From NCBI RefSeq assembly GCF_002583405.1, contig NZ_BCMJ01000003.1:248001-312000 (forward strand): a stretch of 64,000 nt of DNA, read 5' to 3'. The notes under the pieces were generated by a model. The model was not told where the DNA came from. It searched no databases and saw only the letters and a program-made list of their open reading frames with translations. This document shows, piece after piece, positions 52,613 to 61,284 of the stretch. Origin of the DNA: Secundilactobacillus silagincola (GTDB lineage: Bacteria > Bacillota > Bacilli > Lactobacillales > Lactobacillaceae). A program made the translations under genes and the position numbers. Every line of letters starts with the position of its first letter. The first letter of the stretch is position 1.

Positions 52613-53524
52613 CTATCGTTTACGCCAATTAACATTATTTTGAATGGCTTGACTTAACTTAGTCGCCATCACATTATAACCCTTTTTGTTGGGATGAAAA
52701 TGATCTTCGGTGGATAAGTAAGCGTTCTTTTCCTTACTATCTTGCGTCTTTAACAGTTGTTCAACTTTTTCTGGATCCACGAAGGCCTGATCACTCTGCC
52801 GGTTTTCCGTCTTCAATTTAGCTTGCGCACTAGCCGACTGGTACTGACCGTGAGAAAGTGTTGAATTGACGTTGACAAAATGCGTCCGTGACTGACTTTC
52901 AGCAACCTTTTGATTGACCTGATTCCACTGGTCAACGGATGAACTGATCATCGTGGCATTGGTAAAGTAAACGTACACTGGATTATAAATGCCGAACAAA
53001 TAAACTTGGGCACGTGGGTTCACTTCATGGACATCAGCGACCAATTGCGTCAGTTTTTGCTGATACTCAGTCTTCAGTGGCGCCATCTTTTGAGTCATCT
53101 GAGCATCACTGTTCACCATAATGTTTTTTTCTAAGGACTGCAGCAGGTCATTGCCACCCGCTGTCAGCGCAATCACGTCCGCTCGACGCAACGAACGACG
53201 TAACTTCTGATTGGTTTGGACGCGATGATCGATTTGATCACTGCGTTCGCCACCAATCCCGTAATTTGCGGTTTGCGGTTTAACGTAATAGGTCTGGCTA
53301 AGCTGTTGCTTTAAAATCGGTAAATATCCTGAATGATCATGATCATAGCCGATCCCTTGGGTCAATGAATCACCGACCCCCACGACCCTAACCGTTTTCA
53401 GGACAATAGGACGTTTTTGCTGGGTACTCTTGGAACCTGACTGATGCTGAAGCCAAAACCACCCGCCACCGATGATCACTATCAAGATTAATAACGCCGA
53501 GAACCACTTTAAAAATCGATGCAT
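52613..53524 (-). CDS. ypmR: Membrane-anchored SGNH/GDSL hydrolase (YpmR-like)
   Basis: 303 residues with one N-terminal membrane helix (FSALLILIVIIGGGWFWL). Block I is VVGVGDSLTQGIGYD with the catalytic Ser; block II Gly is in ANYGIGGERSDQI; block III is LTAGGNDLL; block V has the catalytic Asp/His in STEDHFHPNKKGYN. It is an extracytoplasmic esterase or lipase; the substrate is unknown, perhaps lipid or wall acyl groups. AAGGGG precedes the ATG. Confidence 0.9.
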   Translation of the reverse strand: MHRFLKWFSALLILIVIIGGGWFWLQHQSGSKSTQQKRPIVLKTVRVVGVGDSLTQGIGYDHDHSGYLPILKQQLSQTYYVKPQTANYGIGGERSDQIDHRVQTNQKLRRSLRRADVIALTAGGNDLLQSLEKNIMVNSDAQMTQKMAPLKTEYQQKLTQLVADVHEVNPRAQVYLFGIYNPVYVYFTNATMISSSVDQWNQVNQKVAESQSRTHFVNVNSTLSHGQYQSASAQAKLKTENRQSDQAFVDPEKVEQLLKTQDSKEKNAYLSTEDHFHPNKKGYNVMATKLSQAIQNNVNWRKR

Positions 53525-53585
53525 GTCAAAACCCCTTCATTAAGCGTATACGCATTATTCTATAAGTTACATGACTTAAAATGAC

Positions 53586-53615
53586 AAATGAGATGGTCAT
53601 CTGGCCATCTCATTT
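53586..53615 (-). terminator. Terminator of degV
   Basis: A perfect 11-bp stem AAATGAGATGG/CCATCTCATTT with an eight-base loop. The T run is weak. Confidence 0.65.
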
Positions 53616-53677
53616 ATTCTATACGGCCAACCGCCGTTATCGGACTAAGTTTTAGTTAAATTTCCGTTGTCACAACG

Positions 53678-54523
53678 CTAGTCATCAAAATAGTAAACTA
53701 ACGCGAAGGCACCTGGTCCACCATGGGTCGCAATGATTGGTACCGTTTCACGAACCAAAATATCAATGTTAGGAAACATGGGTTTAAGATGCTTTAAAAT
53801 GTCGTCAACCATGCCTTCAGCGTGTACGTGAGAAATACCGATGGCTTTGATGTTTGGCGTGTTTTTCATTTGTTCATAAACCTTGTCATAGAATCGGTCA
53901 ATGGTCTTCATGCCGCGACCCTTGGTACGGATGTTTAATTGACCATCACCGACCTGAAGCACGATCTTGATATTCAATAATGATGAGATTGCCCCCGTCA
54001 TTCGGTTGATCCGGCCGCCCTTAACCAGGTTGTCCAAGGTCATCACACCCATGTATAGACGGGTGTTTTTCTGAACCTTCTTGGTAATAGCCACAACTTC
54101 ATCAACGGATGCACCCTTTTCAGCGGCCTTAGCAGCTTCAATGCATTGAAAGGCCAGTGCCCGATCAGTAGTGCCGCTATCAACAACGGTAACATCAGAC
54201 TTCGAAATCTTGGCAGCTTGTTCTGCCGTATGTACCGTACCACTGATTGCTTCCAGCATATTCAAGCAGACGACTGGACTACCATCAGCACCCAGTTCAT
54301 CAAAAACTTTGATGAAATCGCCTAGTGGTGGCTGGCTCGTCTTTGGGAACACCTTTGAATGTTCCATTTTATTAATAAACTCTTCATTAGTGATGGTGTG
54401 GCGTTCAACGTAAACCACATCATCGATCATGACCGTTAACGGCACGATTGTAATATGATATTTTTCAACTTCTTCATCTGTTAAACCCGCAGATGAATCA
54501 GTGACTATTTTGACAGTTGCCAT
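53678..54523 (-). CDS. DegV family fatty-acid-binding protein
   Basis: 281 residues. The first domain starts KIVTDSSAGLTDEEVEKYHI; the fatty-acid pocket motif is KTSQPPLGDFIKVFDEL; the second domain has VDSGTTDRALAFQCIEAAK and the C-terminal ATHGGPGAFALVYY. FakB-like DegV proteins hand exogenous fatty acids to FakA kinase. No fakA is nearby. It is divergent from the hemolysin III gene; a 10-bp inverted repeat lies in its promoter region. Confidence 0.92.
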   Translation of the reverse strand: MATVKIVTDSSAGLTDEEVEKYHITIVPLTVMIDDVVYVERHTITNEEFINKMEHSKVFPKTSQPPLGDFIKVFDELGADGSPVVCLNMLEAISGTVHTAEQAAKISKSDVTVVDSGTTDRALAFQCIEAAKAAEKGASVDEVVAITKKVQKNTRLYMGVMTLDNLVKGGRINRMTGAISSLLNIKIVLQVGDGQLNIRTKGRGMKTIDRFYDKVYEQMKNTPNIKAIGISHVHAEGMVDDILKHLKPMFPNIDILVRETVPIIATHGGPGAFALVYYFDD

Positions 54524-54560
54524 GATTGATTATAACCACGCTTTCTTCCCCATTGTAGGT

Positions 54561-54596
54561 GTTTTCATGCTACAATTAATTTTAGTGCATGAAAAC
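54561..54596. promoter_or_regulatory. 10-bp inverted repeat in the degV promoter region
   Basis: GTTTTCATGC (54561-54570) and GCATGAAAAC (54587-54596) form a perfect dyad around 16 bases that include TAAAAT on the minus strand, a possible -10. It has no T tract in either direction, so an operator is more likely than a terminator. Confidence 0.5.
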
Positions 54597-54728
54597 GATT
54601 CGATAATAGTATAGCAGATGAACCAACGTGTAACAAGGCGTTAAAGCGCTTGCTAACAGCATATTTAAAAGATATTAACGAGCCATTCATGCTGATTTAT
54701 TCAAAATTTTCATCAAGGAGGATGCCCC

Positions 54729-55394
54729 ATGATTCAATCCAAACACCTAAAAACAAAGCCGGAATTTTCCAGAAAGTACCAAATCATTAATGAAGTGCTC
54801 AACTCGGTTACCCATGGTATTGGGGTCGGGTTGAGCATCGCCGGATTAGTGTTACTGATCATTCGTGGTGTTCATGAAGGTGGCGCAATGCGTATCACTG
54901 CATACAGTATCTACGGTGCATTGCTGGTCATCTTTTACTTAGCCTCAACCCTTTTTCACAGCCTCTACTTCACTCGTGCCAGTCACTTATTCCAAATCTT
55001 TGACCACTGTGCGATTTACTTATTGATTGCGGGTACGTATACCCCATATTGTTTGGTGGTCATCAAAGGTACGCTGGGCTGGGTCATTTTTGGCGTTATT
55101 TGGGCCATGGCAATCCTTGGTGTGGTTTACAAATGTCTCTGGTTGGGTAAATTCCAGAAACTATCCACGGTGATCTACGTAATCATGGGCTGGTTTTGCG
55201 TCCTCGGTTTCAAGCAATTGTTCTACGGCCTTGGCGTTCGCGGTTTCACGCTATTAGTATTGGGCGGAGTTGCTTTTACATTAGGGGCAGTGATTTATAG
55301 CTTTAAGAGCATCAAATTTGGTCATGTCATCTGGCATTTATTTGTGCTGTTAGGGACGATTTTAATGTACTTCTCAATCTTGCTATATGCCTAA
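54729..55394 (+). CDS. Hemolysin III / PAQR family membrane protein
   Basis: 221 residues with seven membrane segments. Conserved parts: NEVLNSVTHGIGVGLSIAGL, STLFHSLYFTRASHLFQIFD with the metal-ligand His, HCAIYLLIAGTYTPYCL, and FGHVIWHLFVLLGTILMYFS. The PAQR fold suggests a zinc-dependent hydrolase; YqfA/TrhA homologs affect membrane energetics. AAGGAGG is ten bases before the ATG. Followed within 10 bases by nested-hairpin repeat copy 2. Confidence 0.92.
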   Translation: MIQSKHLKTKPEFSRKYQIINEVLNSVTHGIGVGLSIAGLVLLIIRGVHEGGAMRITAYSIYGALLVIFYLASTLFHSLYFTRASHLFQIFDHCAIYLLIAGTYTPYCLVVIKGTLGWVIFGVIWAMAILGVVYKCLWLGKFQKLSTVIYVIMGWFCVLGFKQLFYGLGVRGFTLLVLGGVAFTLGAVIYSFKSIKFGHVIWHLFVLLGTILMYFSILLYA

Positions 55395-55400
55395 ATAAAT

Positions 55401-55512
55401 GTGTGACAAAACTTGGTAGATTCCAGAATTTAACGTAAAAATTAGGCCTATCCCGGCGAACTTGGTCGGGATAGGCCTAATTTTTACGTTAAATGGCCGG
55501 AATCTGAGTTTT
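55401..55512. repeat. Nested-hairpin intergenic repeat, copy 2
   Basis: It starts GTGTGACAAAACTTGGT. Outer arms AGATTCC (55418) and GGAATCT (55499-55505) and second arms ATTTAACG/CGTTAAAT are the same as at 31234. The inner stem differs: TTAGGCCTATCCCG pairs with CGGGATAGGCCTAA, while the loop CGAACTTGGT is nearly the same. It lies between two convergent genes, as does copy 1. Confidence 0.85.
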
Positions 55513-55620
55513 GGAGCACGAGTAGGCTATGTTGACGTATCGAACCAAAGGATACTTACAATCCAACTTTATTTAAAAAATTAATTGAAATACTTACCAG
55601 TATCGACTTGTAACACACGC

Positions 55621-56268
55621 TTATTTTACCTTCTGACTTACCACTAACCGTACCGAATAGCCAGCATCTTCCAGTGCCTTTTTAACGGCAACACCATCGG
55701 TTTTATCCACGTGCATTTCAATCATGATTGGTCCCAGATTACGGGTAACGATTAACGTTTGAATGTTGAAGCCATTATCGGCCATAATCTTACCCATTTC
55801 ATAAATAACGCCTTTACGGTCATGTTCGATCATCACTTGTACCACGGTAGCATCCACGAAGTAATCGGTGATATCTAGGAAGCCGTCTAACACGTCATTA
55901 GTAGTAATGATGCCCACAACTTGTTCCCCGTCCATCACCGGTAACACGCCAACGTCATGGTGCCGCATGGTTGAGATGGCATCCTCTAGTTGGGCGTCTT
56001 TGGAAATGGTTTTAACCTCTTTTTCCATAATCTCGCCCACGGTCATCTTGTTTAAGAGGTAGTTGACCTCGTAGATCGATAAACTGGTGGCTTTAGACGG
56101 TGAAGCTGCTTGAATGGTCCCTTCTGTGACGATGCCGACTAATTTATCGCCGTCAATCACCGGTAACCGATGAATTTGATTATCCTTCATCACGTTCACT
56201 GCCATATTGATTTTTGTATCCGGTGATACCGTGATCACCCTATCTGTCATATAATCTGCAACACTCAT
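55621..56268 (-). CDS. CBS-domain pair with C-terminal ACT-like domain (AcuB-like)
   Basis: 215 residues. Two CBS domains (residues about 1-55 and 75-130: ADYMTDRVITVSPDTKINMA, QIHRLPVIDGDKLVGIVTEG; GVLPVMDGEQVVGIITTNDV) precede an ACT-like fold (VVQVMIEHDRKGVIYEMGKI). It may sense adenine nucleotides and an amino acid. It is the last gene of the liv operon, three bases after livF, which suggests it modulates transport or reports branched-chain amino acid status. Confidence 0.85.
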   Translation of the reverse strand: MSVADYMTDRVITVSPDTKINMAVNVMKDNQIHRLPVIDGDKLVGIVTEGTIQAASPSKATSLSIYEVNYLLNKMTVGEIMEKEVKTISKDAQLEDAISTMRHHDVGVLPVMDGEQVVGIITTNDVLDGFLDITDYFVDATVVQVMIEHDRKGVIYEMGKIMADNGFNIQTLIVTRNLGPIMIEMHVDKTDGVAVKKALEDAGYSVRLVVSQKVK

Positions 56269-56271
56269 CGT

Positions 56272-56982
56272 CTAACCTCCTAGATATGCTTTTTGGACGT
56301 CTTGATTAGCCAACAATTCCTGGCCCGTCCCCGTCATTTTTACTTCACCGCTGGCCAATACATAGCCACGGTCAGCAATCGACAGTGCTTTTTTAGCGTT
56401 TTGTTCAATGAGCAGTACCGTGGTGCCTTGCTCCTTAATTGCTTTTACGATATCGAAAATTTCATTAATAAAAATCGGAGCCAGCCCCATTGAAGGTTCA
56501 TCCAGTAAGAGTAGCTTTGGCTTAGACATCAGTGCCCGGCCCATAGCTAGCATCTGCTGTTCACCACCTGAAAGCGTGGCGGCATCCTGATTGAGCCGTT
56601 CTTTTAACACCGGGAAGCGTGAATAGACGGTCTCAAAACTGGCATCAATTTCTGCCCGATTATTTTGAAGGAACGCGCCCATTTGCAGGTTTTCCCGTAC
56701 AGACATTCCAGGGAAGATATGACGACCTTCTGGTACCTGTGAAATACCAGCAGCCACAATTTTAGGTGCTTTTTGCTTTTGCAAATTTTTACCTTCGTAA
56801 GTGATAGTGCCGCCCACCGATTTTAGTAGACCCGAAATCGTCTTTAGGATGGTGGTTTTGCCAGCACCGTTAGCACCGATCAGCGAAACAATTTCGCCCT
56901 GATTAATCTTGAAACTGACGCCCTTCACCGCGTTGATCACACCGTAATTTACAGCGAGATCCTTAACTTCAAGCATGGTCAT
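56272..56982 (-). CDS. livF: Branched-chain amino acid ABC transporter ATPase LivF
   Basis: 236 residues. Walker A SLIGANGAGKTTILKTISGL, LivF-typical VPEGRHIFPGMSVRENL, signature TLSGGEQQMLAMGRAL, Walker B LLLLDEPSMGLAP. It pairs with LivG to drive uptake of Leu, Ile and Val. The start follows GGAGG by seven bases and is two bases after the livG stop. Confidence 0.95.
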   Translation of the reverse strand: MTMLEVKDLAVNYGVINAVKGVSFKINQGEIVSLIGANGAGKTTILKTISGLLKSVGGTITYEGKNLQKQKAPKIVAAGISQVPEGRHIFPGMSVRENLQMGAFLQNNRAEIDASFETVYSRFPVLKERLNQDAATLSGGEQQMLAMGRALMSKPKLLLLDEPSMGLAPIFINEIFDIVKAIKEQGTTVLLIEQNAKKALSIADRGYVLASGEVKMTGTGQELLANQDVQKAYLGG

Positions 56983-56984
56983 CG

Positions 56985-57764
56985 CTATTCCTCCTCTCCC
57001 AAGTACGCTTTGATCACAGCGTCATTTTGCTGAATTTCAGTTGGTGTACCTTCTGCCAATAATGAACCGTGATCCAATACATAAATCCTTGAGGCCAGGT
57101 TCATGACCAGTGACATGTCGTGTTCAATCAACAGAACAGTAATGTGAAAATCACGCTGAACCTGGCGAATCAAACGAGTTAAATCAGCCGTTTCTTCGGG
57201 GTTCATGCCTGCTGCCGGTTCATCCAAAAATAGGATCTTCGGTTTCGTTGCTAAACTACGGACGATTTCTAGCCGTCGTTGAATCCCGTAAGGCAAGTTT
57301 TTCGCTTGTTTATCCAAATCGTCTTGCAGATCAAAAATTTTTAGCAGTTCAATGGCTTCTTCACGAATCTGAGCTTCTGTTTTGTAAAATTTTGGTGAAC
57401 GGAAAATTGACTGGATAAAATTCTCCTTATAATGAGCCGTCATCGCAATAAGCACATTATCTAATACTGATAGCTCCTTGAATAGACGGATGTTTTGAAA
57501 GGTTCTGCCCATTCCAAGATTGGCAATTTTGTAGGTCTTCATGCCGTTCAGTGGAATTACACCGTCAGTTCCCCGAAAAGTGATTGAACCCGTGCTTGGA
57601 ACAATCACGCCGGTCAGTAAATTAAACAAAGTCGTTTTACCAGCACCATTAGGGCCAATCAAGGCAACTAATTCATCATCGTTAAGGTGCATATTCACAT
57701 CAGAAACGGCAGTCAGACCACCAAAGTTTTTGACTAGATTTTCAACATTCAAAAGTGTTGTCAT
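56985..57764 (-). CDS. livG: Branched-chain amino acid ABC transporter ATPase LivG
   Basis: 259 residues. Walker A ALIGPNGAGKTTLFNLLTGV, LivG-typical GMGRTFQNIRLFKELSVLDN, the signature region YGIQRRLEIVRSLATKP (the usual LSGG is changed to LPYG, as is common in LivG) and Walker B ILFLDEPAAGMNP. It overlaps the livM stop by ATGA. Confidence 0.95.
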   Translation of the reverse strand: MTTLLNVENLVKNFGGLTAVSDVNMHLNDDELVALIGPNGAGKTTLFNLLTGVIVPSTGSITFRGTDGVIPLNGMKTYKIANLGMGRTFQNIRLFKELSVLDNVLIAMTAHYKENFIQSIFRSPKFYKTEAQIREEAIELLKIFDLQDDLDKQAKNLPYGIQRRLEIVRSLATKPKILFLDEPAAGMNPEETADLTRLIRQVQRDFHITVLLIEHDMSLVMNLASRIYVLDHGSLLAEGTPTEIQQNDAVIKAYLGEEE

Positions 57765-58726
57765 GATTTTGCACCCACCTTCTTATTCTTGCGATTAAAG
57801 AGCCGTTTAAATGACAGCTCTGTAGAACCCATGATCCCTGATGGTTTGAAAATCATGATCAGGATCAGTACCACGGCGTAAATCACCATACGCAGCGCAC
57901 CGAAGTTTTGTAGAGCGGTATCCACAACCCCCAGGATAATGGCAGCGACGAAACTACCCGTGATACTCCCAACGCCACCAAGAACAACGATGATCAAGAT
58001 GGCGATTGACTCCATGATGTTAAAGTTGTTTGGCGCAATGGTCTGGAGATATGAAGCCTGCATCGAACCTGCAACAGCAGCGGTTGCTGCACCTAATACG
58101 AAAGCAGCCAATTTCCACTTAAAGATATTGATTCCCATTGATTCTGCGGCAATCTCGTCTTCTCTAACAGCTAGAGCTGCCCGACCACCACGACTATGTA
58201 TAAAGTTCACGATGATAATGGTGGTCACACAAACCATGATATAAACCACGGGCCAAGTAGCAAATTGCGGAATATTAAACATCCCCGAAGGTCCGTTAGT
58301 AATTTTCATATTATTAATAATGATTCGAATGATCTCAGCAGCACCCATGGTGGCAATAGCCAGGTAATCACCGCGCAGACGCAGCGTTGGGATTCCTACG
58401 ATCAATGCCGCAATAATGGCGATGATCACCCCAACAATAATTGAGAGGTAAAGGGCCCCTGCGGTCGGTGTTTTACTAATAATAATTGCAGTGGCGTAGG
58501 CACCAACCGCCATAAACCCAGCGTGACCAAGGGAGAACTGACCAGCAAAACCAATGATGAGGTTCAACCCAACAGCCAGCATAATGTTAATCCCAATAGT
58601 CACCACCATGTTTTCTAGAAATGAATCAATTACCCCTGCTAAGATCAAGGTGTTCATCAAGTAAAAGCCAGCGACCATCAAAATCAACCAGCAAATATTA
58701 TATTTCAAGTTTGCTTTCAAAGTCAT
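57761..58726 (-). CDS. livM: Branched-chain amino acid ABC transporter permease LivM
   Basis: About 321 residues with eight to nine membrane segments. Family motifs: GLNLIIGFAGQFSLGHAGFM, TLRLRGDYLAIATMGAAEII and AVREDEIAAESMGINIFKWK, the EAA-like coupling loop. ATG 58726 (or GTG 58729) follows AAGG. It directly follows livH. Confidence 0.94.
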   Translation of the reverse strand: MTLKANLKYNICWLILMVAGFYLMNTLILAGVIDSFLENMVVTIGINIMLAVGLNLIIGFAGQFSLGHAGFMAVGAYATAIIISKTPTAGALYLSIIVGVIIAIIAALIVGIPTLRLRGDYLAIATMGAAEIIRIIINNMKITNGPSGMFNIPQFATWPVVYIMVCVTTIIIVNFIHSRGGRAALAVREDEIAAESMGINIFKWKLAAFVLGAATAAVAGSMQASYLQTIAPNNFNIMESIAILIIVVLGGVGSITGSFVAAIILGVVDTALQNFGALRMVIYAVVLILIMIFKPSGIMGSTELSFKRLFNRKNKKVGAKS

Positions 58727-58729
58727 CAC

Positions 58730-59608
58730 CTAAACCTTTTCTTTGACGTTTTTGCCGAAAATACCAGCTGGCAGTACCAGAAGAATGATAATTAAGACCA
58801 GATAAACCGCGGCATCCTTGTACGCTGAAAGGCCAACGGATTGAACGGCTGTTTCCAAGATACCAATCAAGAACCCACCGAGAGATGCACCTGGAATTGA
58901 ACCAATTCCACCAACAACGGCAGCAACAAAGGCTTTGATCCCTGGCGTCATTCCCATCAACGGATCAATTGAGTTGTAATAAAGCCCAATTAAAACACCG
59001 GCTGCACCAGCCATGGATGACCCTAAGGCGAAGGTGAACGAAATCGTACGGTTAATGTTGATACCAACCAGTTCAGCTGCATCAGGATCAACTGAAACAG
59101 CTCGCATAGCGCGACCCATTTTCGTCTTTTTAATGATCAGTTGCAGCAAGATCATCAACAGGCAGGCTGTTCCCAAAATCAAAATCTGAATGTTTGAGAC
59201 CCGAACCCCCCAAAGGTTGTAGTTCACTTGTTTGATGACCTGAGGAAAATTCCGAGTGTCGGCACCGTACAAGTACGACATGCCATTTTCAAGAAAATAA
59301 GAAACACCAATGGCAGTAATCAAAGCCGTAATGCGTGGCGCGTGTCTCAGTGGCCGGTAAGCAAAGTACTCAATGATTACCCCGGCTGCCGCGCAGACAA
59401 CCATGGCTGATAATAATGCAAAGATAAAGTTAAAGTGCCAGAAGTTAATGGTGTAGTAGCCCCAAAAGGCGCCTAACATATAGATGTCCCCATGCGCGAA
59501 GTTAATCAGTTTAATGATGCCATAAACCATGGTGTAGCCCAGTGCCAGCAAAGCGTAAATGCTTCCAAGCGAAAGGCCGTTTATAAGTTGTTGAAAGAGT
59601 GTTGTCAA
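58730..59608 (-). CDS. livH: Branched-chain amino acid ABC transporter permease LivH
   Basis: 292 residues, about eight membrane segments. Motifs: LINGLSLGSIYALLALGYTM then VYGIIKLINFAHGDIYMLGA at the N terminus, the coupling loop RAVSVDPDAAELVGININRT, and FVAAVVGGIGSIPGASLGGF. GGAGGGTGAC precedes the start. It is separated from livJ by 106 bases with a stable hairpin. Confidence 0.95.
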   Translation of the reverse strand: MTTLFQQLINGLSLGSIYALLALGYTMVYGIIKLINFAHGDIYMLGAFWGYYTINFWHFNFIFALLSAMVVCAAAGVIIEYFAYRPLRHAPRITALITAIGVSYFLENGMSYLYGADTRNFPQVIKQVNYNLWGVRVSNIQILILGTACLLMILLQLIIKKTKMGRAMRAVSVDPDAAELVGININRTISFTFALGSSMAGAAGVLIGLYYNSIDPLMGMTPGIKAFVAAVVGGIGSIPGASLGGFLIGILETAVQSVGLSAYKDAAVYLVLIIILLVLPAGIFGKNVKEKV

Positions 59609-59649
59609 GATGTCACCCTCCTTTATGTAGTTAGATTTCCAGCTTGGAA

Positions 59650-59687
59650 GCTCTCGTCAGCAGGCATCCTAGCCCGTTCACGAGAGC
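59650..59687 (-). promoter_or_regulatory. Intercistronic hairpin between livJ and livH
   Basis: GCTCTCGT/ACGAGAGC form a perfect 8-bp stem around 22 bases, with no T tract after it. Such hairpins behind binding-protein genes often protect the upstream mRNA from 3' decay, so livJ would be made in excess over the permeases. Confidence 0.5.
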
Positions 59688-59714
59688 CCCCTAAAGGGAA
59701 GCTCCAGTGATCAA

Positions 59715-60911
59715 TTATTGAATTTGAGTAGAACCAACGACCTTACCATTGTTCAGATGTTCAACAGCGATTGGCTTGTTGGCATCGTGCTTGCTATCGA
59801 TAGTGATTTTACCTGTAACACCGTTGAAGTCTTTGATGTTTGCAAGACCCTTAGTGATCTTAACGGAGTTAGCGGATTTTTGACTTTCAATAGCTTGTTT
59901 GATCATGTATGTTGAATCGTATGCCAATGCTGAGAAAGTTGGTGCATCGGTGTGGTAACGTGCTTTGTAAGCGTTCATGAATTTAACAGCAGTTGGATTC
60001 TTTTCTGCAACTGTCTTTGAGAATGGTGTGGTGTAGTAAATGTTTGAAGCGTTCTTAGCACCGGCGATTTGAACCAGTTTGGCATCAGCCATGCCATCAG
60101 AACCAACGATTGGAACGTTCAAACCGATTTGACGAGCTTGCTTGATAATCAAACCAATTTCTGAGTAGTAACCTGGTGCGTAAATAGCGTCAACTTTCTT
60201 ATTCTTGAATGAAGTCAAAATAGCATTGAAGTCTTTGTCCCCAGCTGAGAAGTACTGAGTATCAACAACTTTACCCTTGAACTGTTTCTTAAAGGATTTC
60301 GCAAGGCCAGTCCCATAATCAGTTGAGTTGTCACCAAGCACGGCTACGCGTTTAGCTTTCAAATTGTTGTAGACGAACTTAGCACCTGTACCACCTTGGA
60401 AGTTGTTTTGGTAACATGCCCGGAAAACGTATGGCTGAGCTTTACCATTCTTTTGAAGGGTGAAGTTTGGATCAGTTGCGGATGGGCTCAATGCAGGTAC
60501 TTTAGCCTTTGTTTCGTTAGGAATTGCGGCAGTACCGGCGTTAGTGGTTGCTGTTCCAATAATGGCATTTACTTTATCGTTATTAACCAGCTGTGCTGCA
60601 ACTGAAGCTGAAGTACTCGTGGAAGTCTTGTTATCCTTAATAATCAGCTTGATCTTCTTCTTTTTACCGTTAACGTTCACGCCACCCTTGCTGTTAATTT
60701 CGTTAGTAGCCATCTGAACCCCTTGTTTCATTTGGTTCCCGTAACCTGCGGCAGCTCCTGAAAGTTCTAGGTTGACCCCAATTTTTACGGTACTTCCTGT
60801 TTGATCATTTCCCTGACTGGTTGTCTTAGCGGTTGAACATCCCGCAAAGATGACGGCTGACATGGCAATTGCTGCAATTCCTGTGACTCGTTTAATCATT
60901 TTGTTATTCAT
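59715..60911 (-). CDS. livJ: Branched-chain amino acid ABC transporter substrate-binding lipoprotein LivJ
   Basis: 398 residues. Lipoprotein signal with lipobox VIFAGC (Cys near residue 25), a Ser/Thr/Gln-rich linker, and a type I periplasmic-binding-like fold: VKIGVNLELSGAAAGYGNQM, ATTNAGTAAIPNETKAKVPA, LSPSATDPNF, GDNSTDYGTGLAKSF, IVGSDGMADAKLVQIAGA. It captures branched-chain amino acids outside the membrane for LivHMGF. First structural gene of the operon, behind a leader with a peptide and terminator. Confidence 0.95.
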   Translation of the reverse strand: MNNKMIKRVTGIAAIAMSAVIFAGCSTAKTTSQGNDQTGSTVKIGVNLELSGAAAGYGNQMKQGVQMATNEINSKGGVNVNGKKKKIKLIIKDNKTSTSTSASVAAQLVNNDKVNAIIGTATTNAGTAAIPNETKAKVPALSPSATDPNFTLQKNGKAQPYVFRACYQNNFQGGTGAKFVYNNLKAKRVAVLGDNSTDYGTGLAKSFKKQFKGKVVDTQYFSAGDKDFNAILTSFKNKKVDAIYAPGYYSEIGLIIKQARQIGLNVPIVGSDGMADAKLVQIAGAKNASNIYYTTPFSKTVAEKNPTAVKFMNAYKARYHTDAPTFSALAYDSTYMIKQAIESQKSANSVKITKGLANIKDFNGVTGKITIDSKHDANKPIAVEHLNNGKVVGSTQIQ

Positions 60912-60999
60912 AAGTATTTCCCACTTTCCCTATATAATTTATGTGTAATATGTGTGATACGACTTGCCTGACTAACTTCCCTCCTCGTGCCAAAGCAAT

Positions 61000-61033
61000 A
61001 AAAAAACCTCATTCAGTTTAATGAATGAGGTTT
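61000..61033 (-). terminator. Attenuator terminator of the liv operon
   Basis: On the minus strand AACCTCATTC pairs with GAATGAGGTT, followed by a T run, about 90 bases before livJ and after the leader peptide. A separate AGCCCT/AGGGCT hairpin (61055-61088) lies just upstream, and the segment ATGAGG in it could pair with CCTCAT of the terminator. Confidence 0.85.
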
Positions 61034-61116
61034 GAAGTCAGAATTTAATCATCAAGCCCTCATCATTAAAAACGCATTAATAAGGGCTCAACTTAGTTTA
61101 AGCAGTAGCTTGGCTA

Positions 61117-61209
61117 CTAGCTAATAGTTGCGTCCTTAGTTTTTAATAATAAGACTAAATTCTGACGAGCAGAAGTTACATTAAGTTTTTGAACGTTTGA
61201 ATTTTTCAT
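61117..61209 (-). CDS. Leader peptide of the branched-chain amino acid transport operon
   Basis: 30 codons. ATG 61209 has a near-perfect ribosome site (AGGAGG, nine bases upstream). The peptide starts MKNSNVQKLNVT and contains a consecutive Leu-Val-Leu-Leu-Leu run at residues 18-22 (codons TTA GTC TTA TTA TTA). In all, nine of 30 residues are Leu, Val or Ile. The stop lies in a small hairpin (AGTAGC/GCTACT, 61104-61118). Promoter, peptide and downstream terminator have the layout of ribosome-mediated attenuation. Too short for usual gene callers. Confidence 0.8.
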   Translation of the reverse strand: MKNSNVQKLNVTSARQNLVLLLKTKDATIS

Positions 61210-61255
61210 GCGATGTAACCTCCTGTCAGAATTTTTGTACTTGGTGAATGATGTA

Positions 61256-61284
61256 ACTATAATTGAAAACTCATAATTCGTCAA
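61256..61284 (-). promoter_or_regulatory. Promoter of the liv operon
   Basis: On the minus strand TTGACG (61279-61284), 17-bp spacer, TATAGT (61256-61261). The transcript would begin about 25 bases before the leader ribosome site. The AT-rich DNA upstream to 61465 holds no gene. Confidence 0.78.
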
